DNA of 64,000 nt from Iris pallida (taxonomy: Eukaryota > Streptophyta > Magnoliopsida > Asparagales > Iridaceae), in the NCBI GenBank assembly GCA_029216955.1, contig JANAVB010002199.1:10214271-10278270 (forward strand), in the 5' to 3' direction. The position numbers and the translations under genes were made by a program. Below are positions 22,789 to 34,800 of the stretch, in pieces. Each line of letters starts with the position of its first letter. Position 1 is the stretch's first letter. A model generated the notes under the pieces. It did not search any database. It was not told the DNA's origin and worked only from the letters and a program-made list of their open reading frames with translations.

Positions 22789-23536
22789 AATAACCTGCAT
22801 AAATATCGAGTATGTCTTGATTCTTTATGATAAAATTACTATGGGTACAAGCCGAAAGGATCCTTCTGACAACAAGGCGTAAAAGCCTAAGCGACACGGT
22901 GCACTAGTCCTCAGGACTACCGCTAGCTGGGATCCGGCCCCTGCAGCTAACCCATGGTAGCTTCAAAATATTGAATTATGGCATAATTCCTTGTTTATTA
23001 CATGGCTTATTTTTTTATTACATGCTAAAATTCAGATTCTCAACTTCACTGTCATTCAGCGTTGATTATTTAACAAAGTCTTTCTGAATTTTATACATGT
23101 ATCATTTCTTTTGTCTCTCTCACTTAATTTTTTGTTTTTGGCCTGTTTTCTGTTCTGGTTCCAGCAACCGAAATTCGGGCCAAACTCTGCCTTACCCAGA
23201 GTTCAGGCCGAATTCGGCTTGGCTATTCCAGAACCGGGATCAGCCTCAGCCGTTGATCAAAATTTGATCCAATGGTCAATATTTGTTCCGACCATTCGAA
23301 CCCTTACACAAATATTCGGGTTCCCCTCTTCTCTCTCTTCCATTGCCACCTTCTACACTTCTCCAAACTAATTTTCTCCTAACCCTAACCCTAGTTCTTC
23401 CTTCCTAGAGCATATCTTTTCTCAAAACTCAAGGAGAAGGCTTCTCTCACCATTCTCCTTCATATTTCATCATCACTTTGAGGTATATTTCAACACTTTT
23501 CTCCATCTCAATTTCCTCCATTGTCTTTATTATTTT
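22789..23536 (+). other. Spacer between pol and third ORF of the Sirevirus
   Basis: Non-coding. At about 23166-23217 it carries two more copies of the LTR palindrome family (AAATTCGGGCCAAACTC and AGAGTTCAGGCCGAATTCGG). A pyrimidine-rich, splice-acceptor-like tract precedes the ATG at 23537. Confidence 0.5.
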
Positions 23537-24809
23537 ATGGCTCCACGATTGTTCAATAGGGGGAAGAGACTTCGAACCGAGGGAGCGTCCTCTTCGAATG
23601 CTCCTCCTCGTGTTGAACCACCCGTTGAATAACACAATCAACCACCTATCTACCCGTTGTTCAACCCACCTCGTCCATTCGACCCCAACACGTATGACGA
23701 CCGGATATTTGTATCACTTGATGCCTCCAATGCATGGTTTAGTGATTTTCGGACACGTCCGGTGTTTACGGGTCATCCTATCAATTTTACTATTTTTCTC
23801 AATATGATTCACTTTTCCATGATCTTTGTATTGATGAACTTGTCACCACCAACTCGGTTATCTATCGCAATGCTATATAAATGTTCTATTGCAAGCTCAC
23901 TCATGATGATACACATATTTTTTCACGGGTTGTGGGCATTGATATTTCTTTCGATAATTTCGACTTGGCCGAACACCTTGAACTCCCGGAGCCAAACTCA
24001 TGGGAAAAACTTGTTGAAGCTCGATCGTTTCAATTTCCCGATGGGTCTTCCCTCGAAAGCTTTAAGGACGACTTGTGTACCACTAACACACGTCCTCGTA
24101 AGCTTTTGGCCAAGTTTCTCAATCCCTATTTTTATGAACTTCATCGGATTATTTTAATACTATTCTACCCAAAGCGGGATCCACCGATGAGGTTACCTAC
24201 TTTAAAATCTCGGCTTTGTATCATCTCCACTTTCATGTTCTATTTAATCTTCCACGTACCATGATGGACTGGATGATTAACGCTAGGAAGAAACCAAGAT
24301 CCTTGGTTTATGCTCTTTATCTTCCTATGCTCTTTCGTGCTTTTTGTGTACCTCTTGATGAGTGCCAGTTCCTACCTGCCCCTCCCTTCCTCTCTAAGGC
24401 ACAGCGGCTTCAGGCAGCAGTTGGCTCACCTGTTGTGTCCGAGCACTCAGACGATGAGCCCGATGCCCCGCTTCTTGGACAGGATCCTCCTCCTCCTGCT
24501 GCTACTCTTGAGTCACTGCAGACTATGCTCCGCGATCGATTCACCTTAGAGGATGATCGCTGGAGTCAGCTTGACTACCAGACTACCTTGCAGATGAGTG
24601 CCATTAGCAACTCACTGCACGATATTCGGTACTCTATGTCCCGGCATCCTTCTATGCCTATTCCTATGGAGCGGGACCCTGCTCGCGATGGATATCATAT
24701 CGATGACCCTTGGGTTATCCGCTACTTGGATCCGGATGCGGCCTTCGTGGACCCTCGTCGTTCTTTCACTGATCCATCCGACGACGTTGGACTTTCACGA
24801 GCTCGATGA
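23537..24809 (+). pseudogene. Third ORF of the Sirevirus (env-position ORF), broken
   Basis: ATG at 23537 (MAPRLFNRGKRLRTEGASSS), then TAA at 23630 where Gln would fit, then DPNTYDDRIFVSLDASNAWF. Later blocks (ISFDNFDLAEHLELPEPN, about 23940; LPRTMMDWMINARKKPR, about 24250) follow after two or three frameshifts. The final part runs open to 24809 and is Pro- and Asp-rich. The position between pol and the 3' LTR is that of the Sirevirus env-like gene, but I see no signal peptide or transmembrane helix. The fold-like pattern reminds me of the putative plant transposon protein family (PF20167). Function unknown. Confidence 0.6.
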
Positions 24810-25024
24810 TGGATATGGATGTCTATTTACTGCTGCTACTGAGGATCGTAGTTTATGTTTTCTACATTTTAGATTTTAGTTGATGTAGTTGCTTTTATGC
24901 ACTTTGATTGTCGTAGACTTATTTCTTATTTGTGACTCTTGAGACATTCAGTAGTTTTATCAGTTTCTATGCAATATCATCTATTAGTGTGCTTGCCAGT
25001 TATTATATTTTTTTTAATAAATGC

Positions 25025-25256
25025 CAAAAGGGGGAGAAATATTTGCTTTGCTATATTCATTATAGCATATTTTCTATCATTATGTATATGTGCTTTGGGA
25101 AAAGAATGGACAACAGGAACAGAGCATTATTTACGGGAGAGCTATTGCTAACTCGGCACCGATTACGGGGGAGCTACGCCATTGCTTTTAAATGTGTCCA
25201 GGTATGAATATTGAATATAAAAATATCATTTTGTCAATTATCAATATGGGGGAGAT
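25025..25256 (+). promoter_or_regulatory. Multiple polypurine tracts before the Sirevirus 3' LTR
   Basis: Four related purine tracts: AAAAGGGGGAGAAA (about 25026), ACGGGAGAGC (about 25132), ACGGGGGAGC (about 25166) and ATGGGGGAGATT (about 25246), the last abutting the LTR. The last is the standard plus-strand primer; several copies in tandem are a known Sirevirus trait. Confidence 0.72.
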
Positions 25257-26197
25257 TGTTGACACAAAATTACAGTCAACCAAATATTTATAGAATTGAC
25301 TATATGATACTTGTGATAATTCAATACGACACATGAAGACTACAGTCAGTACAAGCCAGACGACAGCTCGCACCTGCAATGCAACATATCTTTGAGTCTG
25401 TATTATACAAATTTATTGAGTCTAGATTTATGTAAACTGAGCTGTACTGAGCATCTGAGACTTAACCTATACCCATACCCCAAAATCATAAGCTCCACGC
25501 AAATCAAAATGAGCCAATTTACCCATTGACCCATTCTGTGATCTGGAGACAGAGTTTGGGCCGAACTCTGCCTCCACACAGAGTTTGGGCCGAACTCTGT
25601 CTCCTAAAAATCAGCACCCTAATTTTTAGGGTTGGCTGGTTGCAAGTTGTCCAACGGCCAAATTTTTGAATATTCCAACCAGAATTCTGGCTGAATTCTG
25701 CCTACCTAGCATCCTATAAATAGGCCATGAATTCTCTCATTTTCAATCATCCAATCTTCTCATCTCTTCTCCTTAAAGCTCTATACAAGCCATACCCTTC
25801 TTCATCTACTAGCCACAAGCTCCCTAAGCCTCAAGTGCTCAGTATTTTTCAGTTAGGAGTTTGTGCAAGAGTTCAAGAAGTCGCTTGGAAAATTCCAAGC
25901 ATCGTCACTGCGATCTTTGTAAGAAGTTGACGTGCTCTTCTGAAGAAAAGGCACGAGTGTAACTACTATTTCACAAATAGTGGATTTAATCCTGAGCTAG
26001 AGTTCTCAGGCCTGGACTAGTCCTCCACGAGGAAAACCAGGTTAAAAATCGGCTGTGTTTGCGTATGCTTTCTTGCTCCTTATTTATTTCCACATTTACT
26101 CTGATTACTTTCAGTTTGTGAAAGAGTTTAATTTTTAATTGGCTATTATTATTATAAACTCTATTCATCCCCCTCTAGAGTTGCCATCTGTTCTTCA
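25257..26197 (+). repeat. 3' LTR of the Sirevirus
   Basis: Starts TGTTGACACAAAATTAC and ends TGTTCTTCA; collinear with 16704-17643 with scattered substitutions and a few small indels (for example an extra ACAAATT near 25408). It is followed by CTCTC, the target duplication. Confidence 0.93.
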
Positions 26198-26202
26198 CTC
26201 TC

Positions 26203-26416
26203 TTCTCTTTTATCCTTCCCACAAGCTCGAACACCATCACCATCATCGCTTTCATCATTATCATGACATCTCTTTTTTTTCTCCTCCACTGTTTTCTATT
26301 TTTCTCTTCCTAATAACCCATCACTTCCACTAGCCTCTAGTTCTGTTGCCATCACTGTCGCCACTTTTTCTCCGCTCTGCTCGAGCCTGGCCACCGCCAT
26401 CACCGTCGTGTCCCCT
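26203..26416. other. Pyrimidine-rich spacer right of the Sirevirus
   Basis: Continuation of the 16560-16698 segment across the Sirevirus insertion. CT-rich, with CCATCACC repeats; no convincing ORF. It ends at the LTR start 26417. Confidence 0.3.
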
Positions 26417-26568
26417 TGTCACGACCCGCTCCCGAATAATCGGGTACGAATTGAGTCATGTTCGGCCTATGCTATCGTAGACAGCGGTAGTCAGCCGTCT
26501 AGTCTAGTCATCATCAATAACAGGGTATACTCATCACAGCGTCTATCACGATATAACTACTAATACGA
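26417..26568 (-). repeat. Outer LTR X, first part
   Basis: Begins TGTCACGACCCGCTCCCG, the same kind of terminus (as read on plus) as the gypsy LTRs at 26569 and 52129. It is cut after 152 bp by the solo LTR inserted at 26569 and resumes at 41024. The minus orientation is inferred from the related LTRs. Confidence 0.6.
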
Positions 26569-28601
26569 TGTCACGACCCGCACCCTGATTAGGGACACGG
26601 GCACGTGGGTACGTCCAGCCTACGCCGCAGAATCGGTGGTAGAACGTTGTATAGGTCTACTAGAAAGTATAGCATATAGACACAATATATATGTACCTGT
26701 CATCTACGCACGGATGTATATAATCTCAACTCAATCACAAGACATCTAAGGAAGACAGGCATGAATATCATAAAGATATGATGGAAAAATATGAACTAAA
26801 AAAGATGCGAAGCCACAACACAGTTTAGAGTTAAAGATATAACACAATAATCCAAAATATAACATGTAACATAAGTCTCAAAACTAGCTGGAACTCAGTC
26901 CAGTCAAACCTATCTAACAATCTAAGCATGAGGTAAATCCTCTACTGGCACCAAGGGTAATGTCTTATTAAAATCTCTATCCTGATCATACCCGTAAAAG
27001 GTAGAGCAATCAGCCAACATGTCCTCTGTAAACATCAATGGTTATCCTGCCAGGAAAATGAGCAAGTACACCTCCAACAACAGTTCTATAGTATTGACAA
27101 ATGCTGTAAGAGACAATCATAATGGAATACAAGATGATATATCAAGACTGTAAGTAAAACATGATATATAAATTGGAAATCATGTCAGGGTGTAACGTAC
27201 AGGAAAGTAGAACAGTACAGAAATATTTGATGTATAATGTAAACATAAAATGTACCTTGAGATATTATAGCATTATGTGATCGACTTGGGTCAAGATCAG
27301 GCTGTTCCATTTGGCCCAGCTATCACAGAAAAATCTCAAGAAGGGTCAAAGCCGCCAACATGGAAAGCGAGCATAAGAAATATAAGATCTCGCTACACCC
27401 TACGTGCAGTGAGGGTGACACAAGCACAAGAATAGTGACATGGGGGTATTGATCACATAACCTATAATAACTTCCATCCCCGAATAGTATATGGATCCGG
27501 ACATAGCACGTCGTGACACGGGATTCTCCAAGAGCGTAGCTAATTCTCCTCAGAAATTGGTGTCTATACAAGTACAAGAAATAAGATCGAACAATGTACC
27601 AATATACCAAGAAAGTCCAGGAATAACATCTCATGCCAGGATCCGACGTATACTAGTCTGTGCACTATCGTGACAAGAATCAAGTAAAACACTATAACTG
27701 AATCGGATACAGAAGATATCAAGACAATGAACTACTATGAAAGAATATACTCGCCTGCGGTCCTGAGCTGTCAAATGGGGTCGATGCTCAAAGTGATTTC
27801 ACAAACCTAAAGATGAGATATATATATAAGCTAATTAGGGTTCAACAGTGTTAGGCATGATTATATAGTATAAGCTATGTAATCTAGGTCAAACTCAGTC
27901 AACTAAGTTAAATAGGTTGTATAAAGTCAAACTAGGTCAAACTAGGTTACACGAAGTCAAACTAGGTTCAAACTAGGCTAATGGTTGACTCATAGTTGAC
28001 TTTTGGTCAACTGGTCAACTCTGGTCAAGTTCTAGTCAATTCTAGGCCAAGGATTGACTTGTAGTTGACTTTTGGTCAAAACAGTCAAACTTGGTCAATT
28101 GAGGTCAAAACTAGTCTAAGTATCATATTTCTAACGTTCACCTACCAAGATACCATATATCTTGGTCAAACAGGATCAACTCTAATCTAAGAATTAAAAT
28201 ATCAAGTTATACCTCGTTATTCGTACATCGAAACCTACAACACGCAAATTGAGATAAGATAATCAATGGTAAGGTTAATAATCTTATCATAGTGATCCAC
28301 ATGGTCATCTTGTCAATTTCAACGATGTGAGATCACTGGAATTGACTGATCTCAGTTTCGTTGCACTAATTCCGAAATATAAACATAATAAGAATTAATT
28401 ATAATAAAAGATGATACATAGAGAAATCTCTACAAACATTATCGTATGATGAAACAAACATCACCAATGTGTCCAGAATGGTCAAATCAGCTAGGATAGC
28501 CTATCCATAAGTCTAATTTGGACACAGGGGCAAAAAGAAAATTTTGGATCAAAACGGTGTTCGTGTCGGACCCGCTTTGCACCGAAAAATGTGCAAGGAT
28601 A
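26569..28601 (-). repeat. Solo gypsy LTR, left part
   Basis: Starts TGTCACGACCCGCACCC after target duplication TACGA (26564-26568). It is interrupted by the gypsy element inserted at 28602 and continues at 38701. Joined, the LTR would be about 4.35 kb and ends in GGGGACTTACA followed by TACGA (41019-41023). No internal element sequence is present, so it is a solo LTR left by recombination. A run of GTCAA/TTGAC motifs lies at 27885-28175. Confidence 0.78.
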
Positions 28602-31600
28602 TGTCACGCCCCAGAACCAGAATACTGGAGAGCGGGGGAATGACTCAGCCAGCTACGTATTACGGGTAGATGAATACCGTATAATACGATCAATGCTGTC
28701 TAACCAGACGAGGGGGTGCATACTGCATAAAGTCTTACTATGGTCATTACACATCTATTGTCTCAATCATTCGAATAAGAAACAGTAATAGAGAACATGT
28801 AAGATAAAGCAGTAAGGCGTCCCAAACGCTCAGTCAAAATGTTCTTGATATCTGGCTTTACAAAACATAGCCAGATTGATGTAGCAAAAGTATACACAAT
28901 TGTTATCAGCTGCAGTCTGACTTTAATTACAATTATGTAAAAGTAAGTACAAGACAATCCGACTAACATGTCGGTGCCAACGGCAAGGTATTAAGTAGAT
29001 AACAAAACGAGCAGTGAAGTAAGAAACCCACTCGAGTCCTCCTGCGATCATCCCTCTAGTGTTGACCATCTTGGAGGTAGAAGTAAGCTGGATCCTCGGG
29101 GACCGGCTCTAAATCTGGCCATGCAAAACCAGAGAGGTTAGACCTCTAATAGCAAGTACCACAAGGAAGCACGACATGAGAACTAAAACCAGTAAGTAAA
29201 AGAATATAATAATAGATCTCTGCTTTCCACTAGGATTCACATAACATCACGACACTTCGAACCAACCTCCCAACCAAACAAGGACAGAAGTTGGCCCGTC
29301 ATGTCCTGACATTCTGATCATCCCAGTTAGGTGACAGAGTAGGTACAGTGCACAAACAAATCATCTTGAACGGCCAATCAAATCCTACGGCTTGCTATTT
29401 TGAGTCCCAAGTTATCCTGGAATTTATGCAATAGGGACTCCTCAGTTCTTACTATGTACAAGCAAGGCTAGTCTATCCAGTGAATCATGTGCGCCATGCA
29501 TGAATTAGACGAGTCCCAGCAGGACGCCCGTCATCAATATACAATATAATATAAGCAGATACTGTTTCCTGCCCGTGTGGCAGGTTTACAGTATCTGTGG
29601 GGACCAGCCGGCCCGTCGGGTACTACTCGTCCCAAGGGAGCTGCCATGTAAGAACTCGGGAATCCATTCTCTCCATGCAATCATTATTTTATTTAACTTA
29701 ATAGTCCCTATGTTGAGTGAAATCCCATGCCGTGGATCATGGTCATTCAAATGAGTACTTTCGTACGATGTACGATATGCACAACTCTACAACGATACCA
29801 GTGCGGTTAGGTTGCAGGTCTTACATAGCGTAATACAACAATCAAATCTAACCACGGTAATTATGCCTTGACCATAAAGTACACATGCTTCTTTTGTAGG
29901 AAATAAATAAGTAAATAAATAAATAAATAGATTGAAGCCTGCATGTGTATGTATGTCAATATTCGGGATCAGCCAGTCGATTACAATAGTTCATAACATG
30001 AACGTGTCTCATTCATTCAATTCAATAAGACGACTAGCCAGTCTCTTAGTTCCGACTAGGAACGCATGATTAATTTAGTCAAGATAACCATTATTATCAA
30101 TGGTGACAAGGCATGAAAGTCAATTAGCATTAAACGGGGGTCGAGTCTATAACTCTCATGGTCAAATCCCAGTCATACTGGGTATCCCAAAAATCAATCG
30201 TGATACAAGGCACATTCCACATAACAATTGATATTAACAATATTATCATATCATGATTTTATCGAGTTTATGTCAAAAGGCGTAAGGATATAAAATGGGC
30301 GTTAAATATCTAATAAAATATCAATATACAGGGCTATAGAAGATCCAGGGTAAGTAGGGTCAGGTCTAGTTGCGCCTAAACATTCAAGTCAGACTACGCT
30401 CAAGTCAGCGTACGCTCAGGTCAAGTTACGCTCAAGTCAAGCAGCGTATGAACTCCATACGACCCCTAGTCACCCAAGTGAGCGTATGCAAGACATACGC
30501 TCCAAAAAGGCAGCGTATGAACCCCATACGACTCCTCACTATCCAAGTGAGTGTACGCAAGTCATACGCTCCTAAAAGCTAGCGTATGGACTCCATACGA
30601 CTCCTGACCATCCAAGTCAGCGTATGAAAGTCATACGCTCCCAAAAGGTAGCGTATGAACTCCATACGACTCCTGACCATTCAAGTCAGCGTATGCAAGT
30701 CATACGCTCCCAAAAGGTAGCGTATGAACTCCATACGACTCCTGACCATTCAAGTCAGCGTATGCAAGTCATACGCTCCCAAAAGGTAGCGTATGAACTC
30801 CATACGACATACGCTTCCAAAAGGTAGCGTATGCAAGACACACGCTTCCTAAAAAGGTAGCGTATGGACTCCATACTGCGCTGCGCTAAAGAACGTGCAC
30901 AGCTCAGTGACGCAAGCTAAAAAGCTAGTGTACACTGCTCACTGTCTTCTCCAAACAGCAAGAACTCCATGGCTGCACCCCAAAGCTTCAAAAGTCCATA
31001 ACTTAGTCAAAACAAGTCCAAATCCAACTTTTCAAAGGTCAAAATTGGGTAGAATAAACTTCTCTACAACATGGGACCATCAAATTTTACAAACAAAGAA
31101 GTTTGATAGATCAAAACCACCAAACTCCGAAAATAACTAATTTCTAGATATACAAAAATGAAGACTTCGAAATGAAAAATGCCAAGTTCTAAACTCTCTT
31201 AGGATCACGAGAGGAAGATAAATAAACCATAAAAACATGGGTTCTCATGTGGAGCAAGTTGTACTTGCCTACGGTTTGGTAGGTGGAGAGAGTAATGAAG
31301 AATAAGAAGAGGAGTAATGGTGAGAATGTGAGTTCATGAGGAGAGAGAAAGAGATGTAAGCTTTAAATAGAAAAGGGGTGGTAGGTGAGAGTTGGGCCGA
31401 GTCCAATGGGTTGGGTTGTAGGGGATCCAACCAAGGCCAACCCGAACCAAACTAAGCAAGACTAAGGTAGGGAATAAAAGCAAGAATAAAATACAGATAA
31501 ATAAAATACAGAAATAAAATTGCAGGAAATAAATTAACATGAAAATTAAAGAGCAGATTAATTAATTAACATAAAATTAAAGGAATTTAAATACAGGATA

Positions 31601-31677
31601 ATACATGATAAATATTAAATAAATACTCATGAGTTGTACATGTATAAAAATACGCATTCTGGGAACGGGGAGTGACA
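28602..31677 (-). repeat. 3' LTR of gypsy element 1, complete (3,076 bp)
   Basis: As read on plus it starts TGTCACGCCCCAGAACC and ends GGGGAGTGACA. On the element strand it holds a promoter-like TATTTAAAGC near 31365 followed by a CT-rich leader, and a 69-bp tandem repeat block (about 30441-30870). Confidence 0.93.
30441..30870. repeat. 69-bp tandem repeat with two hairpins per unit
   Basis: About six units, the inner ones nearly identical. Each unit contains GCGTATG-CAAGT-CATACGC and CGTATG-AACTC-CATACG, both able to fold. Located inside the complete LTR of gypsy element 1 and absent from its partner LTR because of a deletion. Confidence 0.88.
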
Positions 31678-31700
31678 TCTCTACCCTCCTTAGAAAAATT
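31678..31700 (-). promoter_or_regulatory. Polypurine tract of gypsy element 1
   Basis: On the minus strand AAGGAGGGTAGAGA directly precedes the 3' LTR start TGTCACTCCCC. It is the expected plus-strand primer and confirms the minus orientation. Confidence 0.85.
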
Positions 31701-31845
31701 CCGTCCTCGGAATTTCGAATCCAAGCAGGATAGAAACATCGGGGCTAAACTAATCTAAGTACAAGCAATTAAATCAAGCAATCATTTTACAATGTCCTTA
31801 ACAAGTAACATATCTATACTTAATAATCTACGATATCAAGCAATT

Positions 31846-34800
31846 CTACCCAATCGGTGATAAGCATGAGGAATCAAGACAATCATGGTACACAGAAAAA
31901 GATATATCTTGTGAGTCAAACAGATGTGGATACCGTGATCGGATATCATCCTCACGTTCCCACGTTGACTCTCCCAAAGAGTGATGACCCCAAGCAACCC
32001 GGACAAGGTTAATTGTTCGGTTCTTGAGTATCTTCTCCCTTCGGTCCAAGATGGACACAGGCTGCTCCTCGTAAGACAGGTTGGTACCAACAACCAGTTC
32101 TGAATGATCGAGGATATGGCTGGGGTCCGATACATACCTTCGTAATTGAGATACATGAAATACGTCATGCACCTCTCGTAACGAAGGTGGAAGGGACAAA
32201 CGATAAGCAACATCGCCTATCCTATCAAGGATAACGAATGGCCCTACGTATCGTGGACTCAACTTCCCGCGAACGCCAAATCTAATGACCCCACGGGTAG
32301 GTGAGATCCGCAAGAACACGTGGTCCCCAACAGAAAACTCTAGCGGCCTACGATACTGGTCCGCCCAATGACGATGCCGATCCTGTGCAACACGAAGTCG
32401 CTCTCTAATTTCCTTAATCACTTCAACCGTCTGGATAATCATTTCTGGGCCTAGCATCTTCCTTTCCCCGATATCATCCCATGCTAGTGGCGATCTATAC
32501 TTCTTACCATATAGTGCCTCAAATGGCGCCATATGGATACTAGCATGATAACTGTTGTTGTATGAGAACTCAATTAAGTGCAGGTGGCTCTCCCAAGACC
32601 CTCCAAAATCTAGAGTACAAGCTCACAACATGTCTTCCAAAGTCTGAATTGTTCTTTCTGATTGCCCATCCGTCTGCGGATGGTAAGCCGTGCTAAATCT
32701 TAACTTGGTGCCCAAACTACGATACAAGCTCTTCCGGAAATGTGATGTAAAGCGGGTATCTCGGTCTGACACAATACTGACAGGGACTCCATGCTGCCTG
32801 ACTATCTGTTGCATATACAACTCTGCCAACTTTTCTGTAGATTGCCCTACTCTGAAAGGAAGAAAATGTGCTACCTTTGTAAGCCGATCTACTATCACCC
32901 AAATAGCATCTTTACCACTTGGTGATCTCGGTAAACCGGTCACAAAGTCCATTGTAATATGCTCCCACTTCCATTCCGGGATAGGAAGCGGTTGTAATAA
33001 TCCAGCTGGCCTCTGCTGTTCTGCCTTCACTTGCTGACATACCAAGCAACGGGAGACAAACCTAGCTATCTCCCTCTTCATCCCGTTCCACCAGAAGTGC
33101 TGCTTGATATCTTGGTACATCTTGGTCCCTCCAGGATGTATAGAATACTGAGAACTGTGAGCTTCTGCCATAACCTCCTGTCTGATATCTCCACTAGGCA
33201 CACATAGACGTGATCCAAACCTAAGTGTACCATCTTCGTGGATTTGCATCTCCTTCCTGAGCCCTGACTCACATTCTGCCCTAAGCTTCTGAATCCTTGG
33301 GTCTTGTGCCTGAGCTGCCTTGATCCTATCTACCAAGTCAGATTGGACTTGTAGACTCGCTAGGACTCCTATATCACTAGGAAGTATAACTTCGATGCCC
33401 ATCTCCTGAAGATCTTCTAAGATATGCCTCTGTGTTGTCAACATAAATGCGCCGCCCCTTCTGCTGAGAGCGTCTGCTACCACATTAGCCTTGCCTGGAT
33501 GATACTGAAGCTCCATGCCATAATCCTTGATCAGTTCTAACCATCTTCTCTGCCTCATGTTCAGCTCCTTCTGAGTAAAGATGTACTTCAAACTTTTGTG
33601 GTCTGTGTACATGTCCACTCGGTCACCATATAAGTAATGTCTCCATAGCTTCAAAGCAAATACTACTGCCGCTAACTCCAAATCATGAGTTGGGTAATTC
33701 TTCTTGTGGTCTCGAAGCTGCCTAGATGCATATGCTATCACCTTCCCGTGCTGCATGAGGACACATCCAAGTCCTTTACCTGACGCATCATAATATACAG
33801 TAAAACCTCCGGGTCCAACTGGCAATGTAAGAATAGGCGCTGATATCAACTTTTGCTTCAAATTCTCAAATGATGCCTGACATTCTGCCGACCAAACGAA
33901 TGGCACATCCTTCCGTGTCAAGCGGGTCATGGGTGCTGAAAGTCTTGCAAAATCTGACACAAATCTTCTGTAATATCCTGCCAATCCCAAGAAACTCCGT
34001 ACATCAGCTACGGTCTTGGGTACTGGCCAACTCTCTACTGCTTCTACCTTCTTGCGATCCACTGATACTCCAGTTCCTGATACGATATGACCCAAAAATG
34101 AAATGTGGTCCATCCAGAACTCACACTTGCTGAGCTTGGCATACAACTGGTTCTCTCTCAGAACCTGCAACACTTTCCTGAGGTGGTCTTCATGCTCCTT
34201 TTCACTAGCAGAGTACACAAGAATGTCATCGAGAAATACTACGACAAACTGATCTAAATATGGCATAAAGATGCGGTTCATCAAATCCATGAATATAGCT
34301 GGAGCATTAGTCAAACCAAATGGCATTACCAAGAATTCATAATGTCCATACTTCGACCTGAATGCTGTCTTGGGAATGTCTTCCTTTCGAACCCTCACTT
34401 GATGGTACCCTGAACGAAGATCTATCTTGGAGAAAACTCTAGCCCTGCTCAACTGATCAAATAAGTCGTCGATCCTTGGTAATGTGTACTTGTTCTTTAC
34501 TGTTGCCGCGTTAAGCTTCCTGTAGTCGATGCACAATCTTGATGATCCATCCTTCTTCCCCACAAGTACCACTGGTGCTGCCCACGGCGATACACTAGCT
34601 TGGATAAACTTCTTTTCCTTCAATTTCTCTATGTGCTGATACACCTTGGCCTGCTCCGAATCCGCTATTCTGTAAACCTGATCTGATATCGGTTTAGTCC
34701 CAGGTGCCAATTCTATACTGAACTCAATATCTCTAACCGGTGGTAGACCTGGAAGTTCTTCGGGAAATACGTCTAGAAATTCTTCAACTACCTTCGGAAC

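Larger units (their letters stand above)
16704..26197 (+). mobile_element. Full-length Sirevirus (Ty1/copia) with third ORF
   Basis: 9,494 bp, bounded by 940/941-bp LTRs and a perfect 5-bp target duplication CTCTC (16699-16703 and 26198-26202). Order: LTR, primer-binding site, gag, protease, integrase, reverse transcriptase, RNase H, a 2.4-kb region with a third ORF, purine tracts, LTR. The long region between pol and the 3' LTR, palindromes upstream of the TATA box and several purine tracts before the 3' LTR are features known for Sireviruses. Coding frames are broken by several TAA stops and a few frameshifts. LTRs differ by a few percent by eye, so insertion is fairly recent. Confidence 0.92.

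Noticed and set aside
30441..30870. CRISPR array
   Set aside because: Units are directly tandem 69-bp repeats inside an LTR with no spacers.
32690..33037. Plus-strand ORFs inside the gypsy pol region (also 34 kb and 58 kb)
   Set aside because: Antisense shadows of well-supported minus-strand integrase and RT frames.
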